From a virus: a stretch of DNA of 23,006 nucleotides. A program made the translations under genes and the position numbers. Below the pieces are notes generated by a model, which saw nothing but the letters and a program-made list of their open reading frames with translations, made no database searches and had not been told where the DNA came from. The first letter of the stretch is position 1. Each line of letters starts with the position of its first letter. The stretch is taken from the IMG/VR virus record IMGVR_UViG_3300025626_000141, positions 1 through 23,006 of that record; one strand, given 5' to 3'. This document shows, piece after piece, positions 4,703 through 12,394 of the stretch.

Positions 4703-6336
4703 TGGCGGTTGAGTCAACATTCGTCCAACATGAGCCATGCCCTTCGTGTGGCTCATCGGACAATCTGGCTCGCTATAGTGATGGTCATGCAGTCTGCTTC
4801 TCTGGGGGCTGCAACTATTACGAACATGGCAACGGTCAGATAGGACAAGTAACACAACGCAAACCAACGAGGTCATTAGAGATGACAGGTGTAACAGCGG
4901 CAATCCCTGATAGACGTATCTCACAGTCAACGTGCCAGCGGTACGGTGTGACAGTTGAGTACGGCACTGACGGACAAATTGTCAAGCATCACTACCCGTA
5001 CCACAACAAGGACACAGGCGCGGTGACAGGAACCAAGGTGCGGATCACCGAAACTAAATCATTCTATGCAACAGGAGAGTTCAATGAGGCAGGGCTGTTC
5101 GGCCAGCAGGCTTTCAAGACGGGCGGTAAGTACATCACGATCACAGAAGGCGAGGCGGACGCACTTGCTGTCAACGAAATGTTCGACGGAAAGTGGCCAG
5201 TCGTCTCCATCAGATCAGGTGCAGCCGGAGCAGCCAAAGACATCAAAGCGAACCTAGAGTGGCTTGAGACCTTTGACAATGTGGTGATCTGCTTTGACAA
5301 CGACAAGGCAGGACAGGAAGCAGCCAAGTCGGTGCTTAATCTGTTCACCCCCAACAAGGCCAAGAATGTCACACTGCCAGCCAAGGATGCAGGCGATATG
5401 CTTAAGAGCAATCAGGTGCAGGCGTTTGTTAAGGAGTGGTGGAACGCTAAGACATTTAGACCGGACGGTATTGTCTCAGGTTTAGATACTTGGGATTTAC
5501 TTCAAGAGAAGAGGGATGTCAAGTCCATACCCTATCCTTGGGACTGCTTGAATGCTTTTACCTACGGCTTTAGACCGCAGGAGTTAGTGACCATCACATC
5601 AGGGTCAGGAATGGGTAAGAGCCAGATCATGCGAGAGCTTGAGTATTATCTACTGAAGAACACGGAAGACAACATCGGCATCCTAGCTCTGGAGGAAGAC
5701 ATACCTAAGACTACGTTAGGTATTATGTCTATGGAGGCTAACAAATTACTTCACGTACCAGAGGTACGAGCAGGGGTATCAATAGAGGAAGAGCGTGGTT
5801 ACTGGGAAAGGACGTTTGGTTTAGATAAGTTACAGTTGTTAGATCATTGGGGTAGCACAAGCGAGGACGATCTGTTAGGCCGTATACGATACATGGCTAA
5901 AGGTCTGGACTGCAAGTGGATTATCCTTGATCACCTGAGCATCGTGGTCAGCGATCAGGACAACGGTGACGAGCGTAAGGCTATCGACAGTATTATGACT
6001 AACCTCCGCAAGCTGGTTCAGGAGACAGGTGTAGGGCTATTCCTAGTATCACACCTTCGCAGACCCAGCGGTGCCAAGGCACACGAGGACGGTGGGAAGA
6101 TTAGCTTGGGTGAGCTACGTGGTTCTGCGGCCATCGCACAGCTCAGTGATATTGTGATTGGCTTGGAGCGTGACCAACAACACGTTGACCCTGAGATACG
6201 CAACACCACCACGGTACGTGTATTGAAGAATAGGTTTGTAGGTCTGACTGGCCCCGCGTGTTACCTGTACTACGATAAGGAGTCAGGCCGCATGATTGAG
6301 ACAGCCTGTCCTACAGGAGATAACGCGGAGTTCTAA
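4702..6336 (+). CDS. Bifunctional DNA primase-helicase (T7 gp4-like)
   Basis: 544 residues. It unwinds the fork and makes RNA primers. The zinc-binding domain has Cys13, Cys16, Cys32 and Cys37. The TOPRIM primase core has TEGEADAL (E149, E151, D153) and CFDNDKAG (D199, D201). The RecA-like helicase has Walker A SGSGMGKS (300-307), the catalytic glutamate in LALEED (E331/E332), Walker B WIILDH (D410), VSHLRRP (H451) and GELRGSAAIAQ before the last helicase segment. The start is GTG, overlapping the SSB stop. Length and domain order match the T7 family. The stop overlaps the polymerase ATG. Confidence 0.96.
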   Translation: MAVESTFVQHEPCPSCGSSDNLARYSDGHAVCFSGGCNYYEHGNGQIGQVTQRKPTRSLEMTGVTAAIPDRRISQSTCQRYGVTVEYGTDGQIVKHHYPYHNKDTGAVTGTKVRITETKSFYATGEFNEAGLFGQQAFKTGGKYITITEGEADALAVNEMFDGKWPVVSIRSGAAGAAKDIKANLEWLETFDNVVICFDNDKAGQEAAKSVLNLFTPNKAKNVTLPAKDAGDMLKSNQVQAFVKEWWNAKTFRPDGIVSGLDTWDLLQEKRDVKSIPYPWDCLNAFTYGFRPQELVTITSGSGMGKSQIMRELEYYLLKNTEDNIGILALEEDIPKTTLGIMSMEANKLLHVPEVRAGVSIEEERGYWERTFGLDKLQLLDHWGSTSEDDLLGRIRYMAKGLDCKWIILDHLSIVVSDQDNGDERKAIDSIMTNLRKLVQETGVGLFLVSHLRRPSGAKAHEDGGKISLGELRGSAAIAQLSDIVIGLERDQQHVDPEIRNTTTVRVLKNRFVGLTGPACYLYYDKESGRMIETACPTGDNAEF

Positions 6337-8063
6337 TGCAAATCGTATTCGACATAGAAGCTAACGGCCTTAAGCCTACAAAGGTCTGGGTAATTGTAGC
6401 TACGGAACTGGACACCGGTGAGACGCATACGTTCTCAGGTGATTCGTTACTAGCGTTCAACGATTACATTGCAGGTCTTGGAGAGTGTGAGATCATAGGT
6501 CACAACATCATTGACTATGACATCCCTGTCCTTGAGGAGCTGCTGGGTACAGACTTTAGTAAGTGCAAGGTTACCGACACATTAGTCATGTCGAGACTGG
6601 CCAACCCTTCACGAGAGGGCGGTCACTCTCTCCGTAACTGGGGTGATAGACTTAATCAATCTAAAGGAGACCATGATGACTGGGATAATTATTCGCAGGA
6701 TATGGTGGACTATTGCAAGCAAGACGTTAATGTTAATGTGCTGGTGTACAAGAGATTACTTCTTGACCTTGCAGATTTTGGAGCTGAAAGCATTGTCCTT
6801 GAACACCAAGTACAAAGCATTGTATCACAGCAAATTAAAACAGGCTGGCTCTTAGATCAAGAGAAAGCATTTGGATTACTAGCAGAACTAAAGGAGAAGA
6901 AGAATGACCTTGAAGACGAAGTGCATAAAACTTTCAAACCGTTACCAACATTTGTCAAAGAGATTACCCCTAAGATTAAGAAAGATGGTGCGTATTCGGT
7001 TGTTGGGCTTAAATTTCTAGGCGAACAGTGGACTACCGCAGTAGCTCCCTTCAGCCGTCTTGACTACCCAGAGTTTAACTTGGGTTCACGACAGCAGATA
7101 GGACGATACCTCCAGTACTTTGGCTGGAAGCCTAAGCAATTTACTGAGACAGGACAAGCCATCGTAGACGAGGCGGTGCTGAGTACAGTGAAAGGAATAC
7201 CACAGGCTTCCCTGATAGCTGAGTACCTGATGATACAGAAGCGTGTCGCACAGGTGCAAAGCTGGCTAGACGCAGTCGAGGATGACGGTAGAGTACACGG
7301 GTATGTGAACACCAACGGAGCAGTGACAGGACGCATGACGCACTCCAGTCCCAATATGGGGCAGGTACCAGCGGTCTACTCACCCTACGGCAAGCAGTGT
7401 CGTGATGTGTGGACGGTACAGGAAGGATACAAGTTAGTTGGTATGGATGCCAGCGGTCTTGAGCTACGTATGTTGGCACACTACATGAACGATGAAGGAT
7501 ACACAAATGAAATACTCAACGGAGATATACACACGGCAAATCAGTTGGCTGCGGGCCTTGACACTAGAGATCAAGCTAAGACTTTCATCTACGCTTTCCT
7601 GTATGGGGCCGGAGATGCCAAAATCGGAAGCATCGTTGGTGGAACTAGAAAGGACGGTCAGAGACTTAAGGAAAAGTTCCTCGCAAATACGCCAGCTCTT
7701 GGAGAGTTACGAACACGAGTTGGAATGGCGGCTACAAGAGGCTATGTTTATGGCTTGGATAAAAGAAGGATCGCCATACGATCAGAACACGCTGCATTGA
7801 ATAGCTTACTTCAGTCAGCCGGGGCTATCGTTATGAAGAAAGCCTTGTGTTTACTGCATGAATATGCTATACTATGGGGTATAGACTTTAACTTTTTAGG
7901 GAACATCCACGATGAAATCCAGACAGAAGTCAGACAGGAGAAGTCAGAGGTTTTCGGAAGACTGGCAGCAAGCTGTGTTGAAGCTGCGGGCCTCCACTAC
8001 GAACTCAACTGCCCTCTCGCCGGAGATTACAAAGTCGGAACCAGTTGGGCAGATACCCACTGA
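6336..8063 (+). CDS. DNA polymerase, family A (T7 gp5-like) with 3'-5' exonuclease
   Basis: 575 residues, replicative polymerase. The exonuclease domain has FDIEANG (D6, E8), GHNIIDYD (about 55-62) and DYCKQD (Y126, D130). The polymerase domain has motif A DASGLELR (D371, R378), motif B RDQAKTFIYAFLYGAG (R411, K415, Y419, Y423) and motif C GNIHDEIQ (H525, D526, E527). It is shorter than T7 gp5 (704 residues), so parts of the thumb, including any thioredoxin-binding loop, may be reduced. Residue 419, at the E. coli Phe762 position, is Tyr as in T7. The ATG overlaps the preceding stop. Confidence 0.97.
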   Translation: MQIVFDIEANGLKPTKVWVIVATELDTGETHTFSGDSLLAFNDYIAGLGECEIIGHNIIDYDIPVLEELLGTDFSKCKVTDTLVMSRLANPSREGGHSLRNWGDRLNQSKGDHDDWDNYSQDMVDYCKQDVNVNVLVYKRLLLDLADFGAESIVLEHQVQSIVSQQIKTGWLLDQEKAFGLLAELKEKKNDLEDEVHKTFKPLPTFVKEITPKIKKDGAYSVVGLKFLGEQWTTAVAPFSRLDYPEFNLGSRQQIGRYLQYFGWKPKQFTETGQAIVDEAVLSTVKGIPQASLIAEYLMIQKRVAQVQSWLDAVEDDGRVHGYVNTNGAVTGRMTHSSPNMGQVPAVYSPYGKQCRDVWTVQEGYKLVGMDASGLELRMLAHYMNDEGYTNEILNGDIHTANQLAAGLDTRDQAKTFIYAFLYGAGDAKIGSIVGGTRKDGQRLKEKFLANTPALGELRTRVGMAATRGYVYGLDKRRIAIRSEHAALNSLLQSAGAIVMKKALCLLHEYAILWGIDFNFLGNIHDEIQTEVRQEKSEVFGRLAASCVEAAGLHYELNCPLAGDYKVGTSWADTH

Positions 8064-8538
8064 TAAGGAGTGTATCAGCTGCTCAGTACCTTTAACGCAA
8101 GACAACTGGTATGAGTCCTTTGTAGCTAAGAAGCATTACAAATGTAAGACATGTTATGACATACGCAGAGTAGAGAATAGGATTAAGAGAGGGGAAAGGT
8201 CTCCCAGCCTGTTGGCTAAACTGTTCGGCTGGAAGACACAGGAAGTGTACAATCAAGTCAAGGAAGGGTATGTATATGTAATGACTAACCCGGCGTGGCC
8301 TGAGTGGGTCAAGGTAGGGATGGCGGTAGACTCAGAGGATAGGCTTAAGAGTTATCAAACATCCTCACCGTTCAGAGATTACATCTTGGTTTATTCCTAC
8401 GAGGTAGATGACAGGAGAGCGGCGGAGGCAGCAGCACACGTAAGACTAGCAAAGGAATGTGACAACATCAACGAGTGGTTCAGGTTGCCACCTCCGATAG
8501 CAAACGAACTAATACTGGAAGTGATACATGAGTACTAA
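7912..8538 (+). CDS. Zinc-finger GIY-YIG / T5orf172-type protein, start overlapping polymerase gene
   Basis: Up to 208 residues. A Cys4 zinc motif (C54, C57, C78, C81) is followed by a basic stretch. A GIY-YIG-superfamily segment of the T5orf172 type follows at about 119-182 (GYVYVMTN, VKVGMA, DRLKSYQTSSP, AEAAAHVRL). This family includes DNA-binding proteins and nucleases, some of them free-standing homing endonucleases. The start is unsettled. In-frame ATG 7912 (AGGGA upstream) lies inside polymerase motif C. GTG 7975 and TTG 7978 follow, and no canonical start exists between 7981 and the zinc finger. So at least 86 bp overlap the polymerase in another frame. The stop overlaps the next gene by 11 bp. 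Confidence 0.72.
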   Translation: MKSRQKSDRRSQRFSEDWQQAVLKLRASTTNSTALSPEITKSEPVGQIPTDKECISCSVPLTQDNWYESFVAKKHYKCKTCYDIRRVENRIKRGERSPSLLAKLFGWKTQEVYNQVKEGYVYVMTNPAWPEWVKVGMAVDSEDRLKSYQTSSPFRDYILVYSYEVDDRRAAEAAAHVRLAKECDNINEWFRLPPPIANELILEVIHEY

Positions 8539-9415
8539 TAAAACAACGAACAATGTAGTAGCGGACATTTACGCACTGATGGAAAGCAAGGATGCTGACC
8601 CCTCTGTAGATGTAGAAGCAGAGATAGAGAAGTTCGGAGAAGGTGTCAAGGCACTGATGCGTACTGAGTTTGGTCGGAAGAAGCGAGAGGATAACCGGAG
8701 GCTTCGCCTCAGTAATATCGGCCGCACCGACAAGTATCTCTGGAATCACTTTAACGGTACAGAAGGTGAAGAGCTGCAGCCACACACCTACATCAAGTTT
8801 ATGTACGGTCATTTGATTGAAGAGATGTTGCTGTTCCTGACCCGCATGGCTGGACACACAGTAACTGACGAACAGAAGGTATGTAATGTTGAAGGAATTG
8901 TGGGTCACATGGACTGCAAGATTGACGGTGTTGTTACTGATGTCAAGTCAGCAAGCAGCTTTGGGTTCAAGAAGTTTAAGGATGGTACACTGGCATACGA
9001 CGATCCCTTTGGTTATATTGATCAGATCAAAGCCTACGCACACTCAGAGGGACAGACAGAGTTTGGATGGCTTGCAATGGACAAGGCCAACGGACACCTG
9101 ACCTACCTCAAGTATGACTTGAATGACACAGAGGCTCCTGTTTACGAGGTATTGAAGGGCGACATAGTTGACAGGGTGAAGCATGTAAAAAAGCTAGTAG
9201 AGCAGCCAGAGCCAGCGGAGTGGTGTTACCCACCCGTACCGGACGGCAAATCAGGAAACTCAAAGCTATCTATTGGCTGCTCTTACTGTCAATTCAAAGA
9301 CCACTGCTATCCAAACTTACGGGTCTTCGCTTACTCCTACGGGCCAAAGTATTTAGTAGACGTAGTAAAGGAACCCAAGGTACAGGAGGTAATGCCAGAT
9401 GAAGAGGGCTTTTAG
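8528..9415 (+). CDS. PD-(D/E)XK exonuclease, Cas4/RecB-like with probable Fe-S cluster
   Basis: 295 residues. Nuclease motifs are H95 with E98/E99 (YGHLIEE), D129 (GHMD), D138-x-K140 (TDVKSAS) and Q166 in YIDQIKAYA, the usual order of a RecB-type PD-(D/E)XK core. A C-terminal set of cysteines (C233, C251, C254, C260) resembles the Fe-S site of Cas4/AddB nucleases, although in Cas4 one ligand normally lies N-terminal to the core. Likely an exonuclease for recombination or for degrading host DNA into nucleotides. It sits directly before endonuclease I and overlaps it by 17 bp. Not a CRISPR locus: no array or other cas gene is present. Confidence 0.82.
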   Translation: MSTNKTTNNVVADIYALMESKDADPSVDVEAEIEKFGEGVKALMRTEFGRKKREDNRRLRLSNIGRTDKYLWNHFNGTEGEELQPHTYIKFMYGHLIEEMLLFLTRMAGHTVTDEQKVCNVEGIVGHMDCKIDGVVTDVKSASSFGFKKFKDGTLAYDDPFGYIDQIKAYAHSEGQTEFGWLAMDKANGHLTYLKYDLNDTEAPVYEVLKGDIVDRVKHVKKLVEQPEPAEWCYPPVPDGKSGNSKLSIGCSYCQFKDHCYPNLRVFAYSYGPKYLVDVVKEPKVQEVMPDEEGF

Positions 9416-9770
9416 GTCAGGACTTGAGAAGGATTTATCAGAGAAGCTAGATGGACATTACAAGTTTGAACCGTATGGCATACCGTACACAGTACACAAG
9501 AAGTATCTACCGGACTTCGTACACGAGGACAAGGCAATACTGATAGAGTGTAAAGGGTTCTTCAGGGTAGGTGACACACAGAAGTACACAGCCATTAGAG
9601 ATTCAATGCCTGAGTGGGAGTTAATCTTTGTGTTGTCAAACCCTAACAAGAAGGTACGTAAAGGTGGCAAGATAACTATGGGAGAGTGGTGTGAGAAGGA
9701 AGGGTTCCAGCACTACACTGTAGAGACAGCCAAGGAGATGACACGGTACATCAAAAGGAAGAAAGTCTAA
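9399..9770 (+). CDS. Endonuclease I, Holliday-junction resolvase (T7 gp3-like)
   Basis: 123 residues. It resolves branched DNA before packaging and helps degrade host DNA. Catalytic residues line up with T7 gp3 (E20, D55, E65, K67): E10 in FRSGLEKDL, D39 in YLPDF, E50 and K52 in LIECKG. The later segment (GEWCEKEGF, 96-104) also matches the T7 protein's GEFCEKHG. Length is slightly below T7 gp3 (149). AGGAGGT lies 8 nt before the ATG, inside the upstream nuclease gene. The stop overlaps the next start (TAATG). Confidence 0.94.
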   Translation: MKRAFRSGLEKDLSEKLDGHYKFEPYGIPYTVHKKYLPDFVHEDKAILIECKGFFRVGDTQKYTAIRDSMPEWELIFVLSNPNKKVRKGGKITMGEWCEKEGFQHYTVETAKEMTRYIKRKKV

Positions 9771-9940
9771 TGGCCTTGACATTGGAGGAACTTAAAGAAA
9801 AGATTGTAATGTTCTGTGACGAAGAGATGATATGTGAGTTGTTAAACATTACCACGACAGACTTAGTAGAAGCATTTGAACATAGACTAATTAGAAACTT
9901 TGACAGAATAACAGAGGACTTTGATGATGAGACTCAATGA
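9770..9940 (+). CDS. Small conserved phage hypothetical protein
   Basis: 56 residues, beginning MALTLEELKE. The ATG overlaps the endonuclease stop, with AAGGA upstream. The protein is acidic and helical. The pattern LEELKEKI, ICELLNIT.TDLVEAFE is reminiscent of small proteins next to replication genes in other marine podoviruses (from memory). Function unknown. It overlaps the DUF3310 gene start. Confidence 0.68.
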   Translation: MALTLEELKEKIVMFCDEEMICELLNITTTDLVEAFEHRLIRNFDRITEDFDDETQ

Positions 9941-10292
9941 CGCAACACCAGCACAGTGGGATGCCCTGAGAAAGCAAGCACCTGCTATTGAGAAAAAGAC
10001 AGGACTAGAGGCATGGATGAAGGCAGCACACGATGAAGATGCAGACCTCTGGGAAGACGAGGAAGAAGAAGACATGGTAGGTGCGCCTAAGCACTACAAC
10101 TCAGGGAATATAGAGTGTATTGATGCAATAGAGGAATCCATGTCCAGTGTTGCATTCAAAGGCTACCTCAAGGGTAACTGCCTGAAGTATCTGTGGCGCT
10201 ATGACTACAAAGGCAAGCAGGTAGAAGACTTACAGAAAGCTGGTTGGTACTTACGAAAGCTAACAGCAATGGTAACAGAGGAGAATAGCTGA
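9924..10292 (+). CDS. DUF3310 family protein
   Basis: 122 residues from ATG 9924 (ATG 9927 is equally possible; GAGG is 6 and 9 nt upstream respectively). After an acidic linker (about 38-51), the segment from APKHYNSG through LKGNCLKYLWRY to LQKAGWYLRKL is the DUF3310 domain. Databases sometimes call it a nucleotide kinase, without good support. It lies beside the RNR gene, consistent with a role around nucleotide metabolism, but the activity is unproven. Confidence 0.82.
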   Translation: MMRLNDATPAQWDALRKQAPAIEKKTGLEAWMKAAHDEDADLWEDEEEEDMVGAPKHYNSGNIECIDAIEESMSSVAFKGYLKGNCLKYLWRYDYKGKQVEDLQKAGWYLRKLTAMVTEENS

Positions 10293-10477
10293 TGGACAGA
10301 CAACCTAGATTTGAGCTGATACACTATCCAGAGTTCGGAGAAGTAGAGAGGATATGTCCAGCAGTCAAGATAGTCTATACGATATATAACGATGGGTTAA
10401 CATTATCTGACATGAGAGAGCAGTTTGATTACTTCTTAAGAGCATGCTCCTACCACATACCACCAAATGAGGAATAA
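10292..10477 (+). CDS. Hypothetical small protein
   Basis: 61 residues, no membrane segment or known domain. The ATG overlaps the previous stop and has GAGGAG upstream. It is followed 2 nt later by the RNR gene, so it is part of the same transcript. The first half looks beta-rich, with aromatic residues; the segment around 36-52 looks helical. No function assigned. Confidence 0.66.
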   Translation: MDRQPRFELIHYPEFGEVERICPAVKIVYTIYNDGLTLSDMREQFDYFLRACSYHIPPNEE

Positions 10478-10479
10478 TA

Positions 10480-12360
10480 ATGGATCAGTACCAACAGTTT
10501 ATACACAAGAGCCGCTACGCACGATGGCTACCTGAGCAGAAGCGCAGAGAGCGTTGGGACGAGACAGTCAACCGTTACGTAGACTTCTGGAAAGACCGTG
10601 GACAGATAGACGAGACAGTAGCTTTAAAAATGTTTAACGCCATTCACAGCATGGAAGTCATGCCTAGCATGCGCTGTATGATGACAGCAGGTGAAGCTCT
10701 AGACAAAGACAACGTAGCTGGATTTAATTGTAGTTACTTAGCCATTGACTCACCACGTAGCTTTGACGAGTTGATGTACGTGTTGATGTGCGGTACAGGC
10801 GTAGGCTTCAGCGTAGAGCGTAACTTCATTACCAAGCTGCCAGTAGTTGCGGAGACCTTCCATAAGACTGACAGTGTTATTGTTGTTAGTGATAGCAAGA
10901 TAGGCTGGGCCTCTGCATTCCGTGAGCTGATAGCTATGCTGTATGCTGGTAAGATACCTGAGTGGGACATGAGCAGGGTACGACCAGCAGGGGCTAGACT
11001 GAAGACCTTTGGCGGACGTGCAAGCGGACATGAACCACTGCTAGACCTGTTCAACTTCTGTGTAGAGATATTCCAGAAGGCCGCAGGACGTAAGCTCACG
11101 AGCATTGAGTGCCACGATGTAGTGTGTAAGATAGCGGACATTGTAGTGGTCGGTGGTGTGCGTAGATCAGCCCTAATCAGCCTCTCTAACCTGTCTGACC
11201 CACGTATGGCGAAGGCTAAGTCAGGAGACTGGTGGAGGCATGAGGGCCACCGTAGGCTTGCTAACAACAGCGTAGCGTACACTGAGAAGCCAGACTTTGA
11301 ATCCTTCTTAGGCGAGATGCAGAACATGTACGAGAGTAAGGCAGGAGAGCGTGGTATCTTTAGCCGTGTAGCAGCTCAGAAGATTGCAGCACGTAACGGT
11401 AGGCGTGACCCTGATCAGGACTTTGGTACTAACCCATGCTCTGAGATTATCCTGCGTAGCAACCAGTTCTGTAACCTGTCAGAGATTGTAGTACGTCCTG
11501 ATGACACACTGGCTAGTCTCAAGAAGAAGGCAGAGATGGCTGCTATCATTGGCACACTACAGGCTACCTTGACAGACTTTCGTTACCTGCGTAACTGCTG
11601 GAAGAAGAACACTGAGGAAGAAGCACTACTGGGTGTCAGCATGACAGGCATTATGGATCACTACCTGTTGAGTAAGGGAGAGTCTAAGGACTTAGGCAAG
11701 TGGTTGGAGGAAGTACGAGATGTTGCTTTGGATACGAATAAGGAGTGGGCTGCGAAGCTTGGCATTAACCAGTCTGCGGCTATTACATGCGTCAAGCCTA
11801 GCGGTACTGTATCTCAGCTTGTCGATAGTGCTAGTGGTATCCATCCTCGCTTCTCTAAGCATTACATTCGCAGAGTACGTAGCGACCACAAAGACCCGCT
11901 TGCAGTCTTCATGGCACAGTCAGGATTCCCTGTAGAGCAGGATGTGATGTCACCTACGTCCTCAGTCTTTAGCTTCCCTGTGAAGGCTCCAGAGTCCTCT
12001 GTGACGGTTAAGCAAGTAGGAGCTATGCAGCAGCTAGAGCTTTGGAAGGCTTACCAGAATCACTGGTGCGAACATAAGCCAAGCATCACTGTGTACTATA
12101 CGGATAGTGAGTTCCTGCAAGTAGCACAGTGGATATGGGAGAACTTTGATCTGTGTAGTGGGATTAGTTTGTTGCCATATAGCGATCATGTATATCAACA
12201 AGCTCCTTATGAGGACATTGACGCTGAGAAGTATGATGCGCTAGTAGCGGCAATGCCAGTGGGTGTGAACTGGGAAGACTTAGGTGACTTTGAACAGGAA
12301 GATAACACGACAGGAAGTCAAGAGTTAGCGTGTGTAGGTGGTGCGTGTGAGATAGTTTAG
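10480..12360 (+). CDS. nrdJ: Class II (adenosylcobalamin-dependent) ribonucleotide reductase, monomeric NrdJ
   Basis: 626 residues. It reduces ribonucleoside triphosphates to deoxyribonucleotides using a B12-derived radical, needs no oxygen and has a single chain. Visible residues are the active-site cysteine C84 (GFNCSYL), the radical motif NPCSEI (N318, C320, E322) followed by C331 (QFCNLSE), and the C-terminal redox pair C618 and C623 (ACVGGAC) that re-reduces the active site. The organisation matches the Lactobacillus leichmannii-type monomeric RTPR, somewhat shortened. There is no NrdB-like partner in the window. GAGG precedes the ATG. It is the last early gene, directly before a terminator. 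Confidence 0.94.
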   Translation: MDQYQQFIHKSRYARWLPEQKRRERWDETVNRYVDFWKDRGQIDETVALKMFNAIHSMEVMPSMRCMMTAGEALDKDNVAGFNCSYLAIDSPRSFDELMYVLMCGTGVGFSVERNFITKLPVVAETFHKTDSVIVVSDSKIGWASAFRELIAMLYAGKIPEWDMSRVRPAGARLKTFGGRASGHEPLLDLFNFCVEIFQKAAGRKLTSIECHDVVCKIADIVVVGGVRRSALISLSNLSDPRMAKAKSGDWWRHEGHRRLANNSVAYTEKPDFESFLGEMQNMYESKAGERGIFSRVAAQKIAARNGRRDPDQDFGTNPCSEIILRSNQFCNLSEIVVRPDDTLASLKKKAEMAAIIGTLQATLTDFRYLRNCWKKNTEEEALLGVSMTGIMDHYLLSKGESKDLGKWLEEVRDVALDTNKEWAAKLGINQSAAITCVKPSGTVSQLVDSASGIHPRFSKHYIRRVRSDHKDPLAVFMAQSGFPVEQDVMSPTSSVFSFPVKAPESSVTVKQVGAMQQLELWKAYQNHWCEHKPSITVYYTDSEFLQVAQWIWENFDLCSGISLLPYSDHVYQQAPYEDIDAEKYDALVAAMPVGVNWEDLGDFEQEDNTTGSQELACVGGACEIV

Positions 12361-12370
12361 ATAAAACTTA

Positions 12371-12394
12371 GGGGCCGCAATGGCCCCTTTTTTT
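12371..12394 (+). terminator. Rho-independent terminator closing the early operon
   Basis: GGGGCC (12371-12376), a 5-nt loop and GGCCCC (12382-12387) are followed by seven T. It ends early transcription between the convergent early and late operons. The T-run touches the stop codon of the last late gene. Read leftward, the same stem is followed by CTAAGTTTTAT, a weaker tract, so it may act in both directions. Confidence 0.92.

Noticed and set aside
4466-4930. 154-codon antisense frame across the SSB and primase genes
   Set aside because: It spans the junction of two well-supported genes on the other strand and has no start context.
8528-9415. CRISPR-associated Cas4 as part of a defence locus
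   Set aside because: Only the nuclease fold is shared. No repeat array or other cas gene is present, and the neighbours are phage replication genes.
10734-11327. 197-codon antisense frame inside the RNR gene
   Set aside because: NrdJ is intact across the same stretch with catalytic residues; the antisense frame has no recognisable features.
12371-12394. Strong terminator for the late operon on the minus strand
   Set aside because: Read leftward the stem is followed by only a short, interrupted T tract. Bidirectional action is possible but not well supported.
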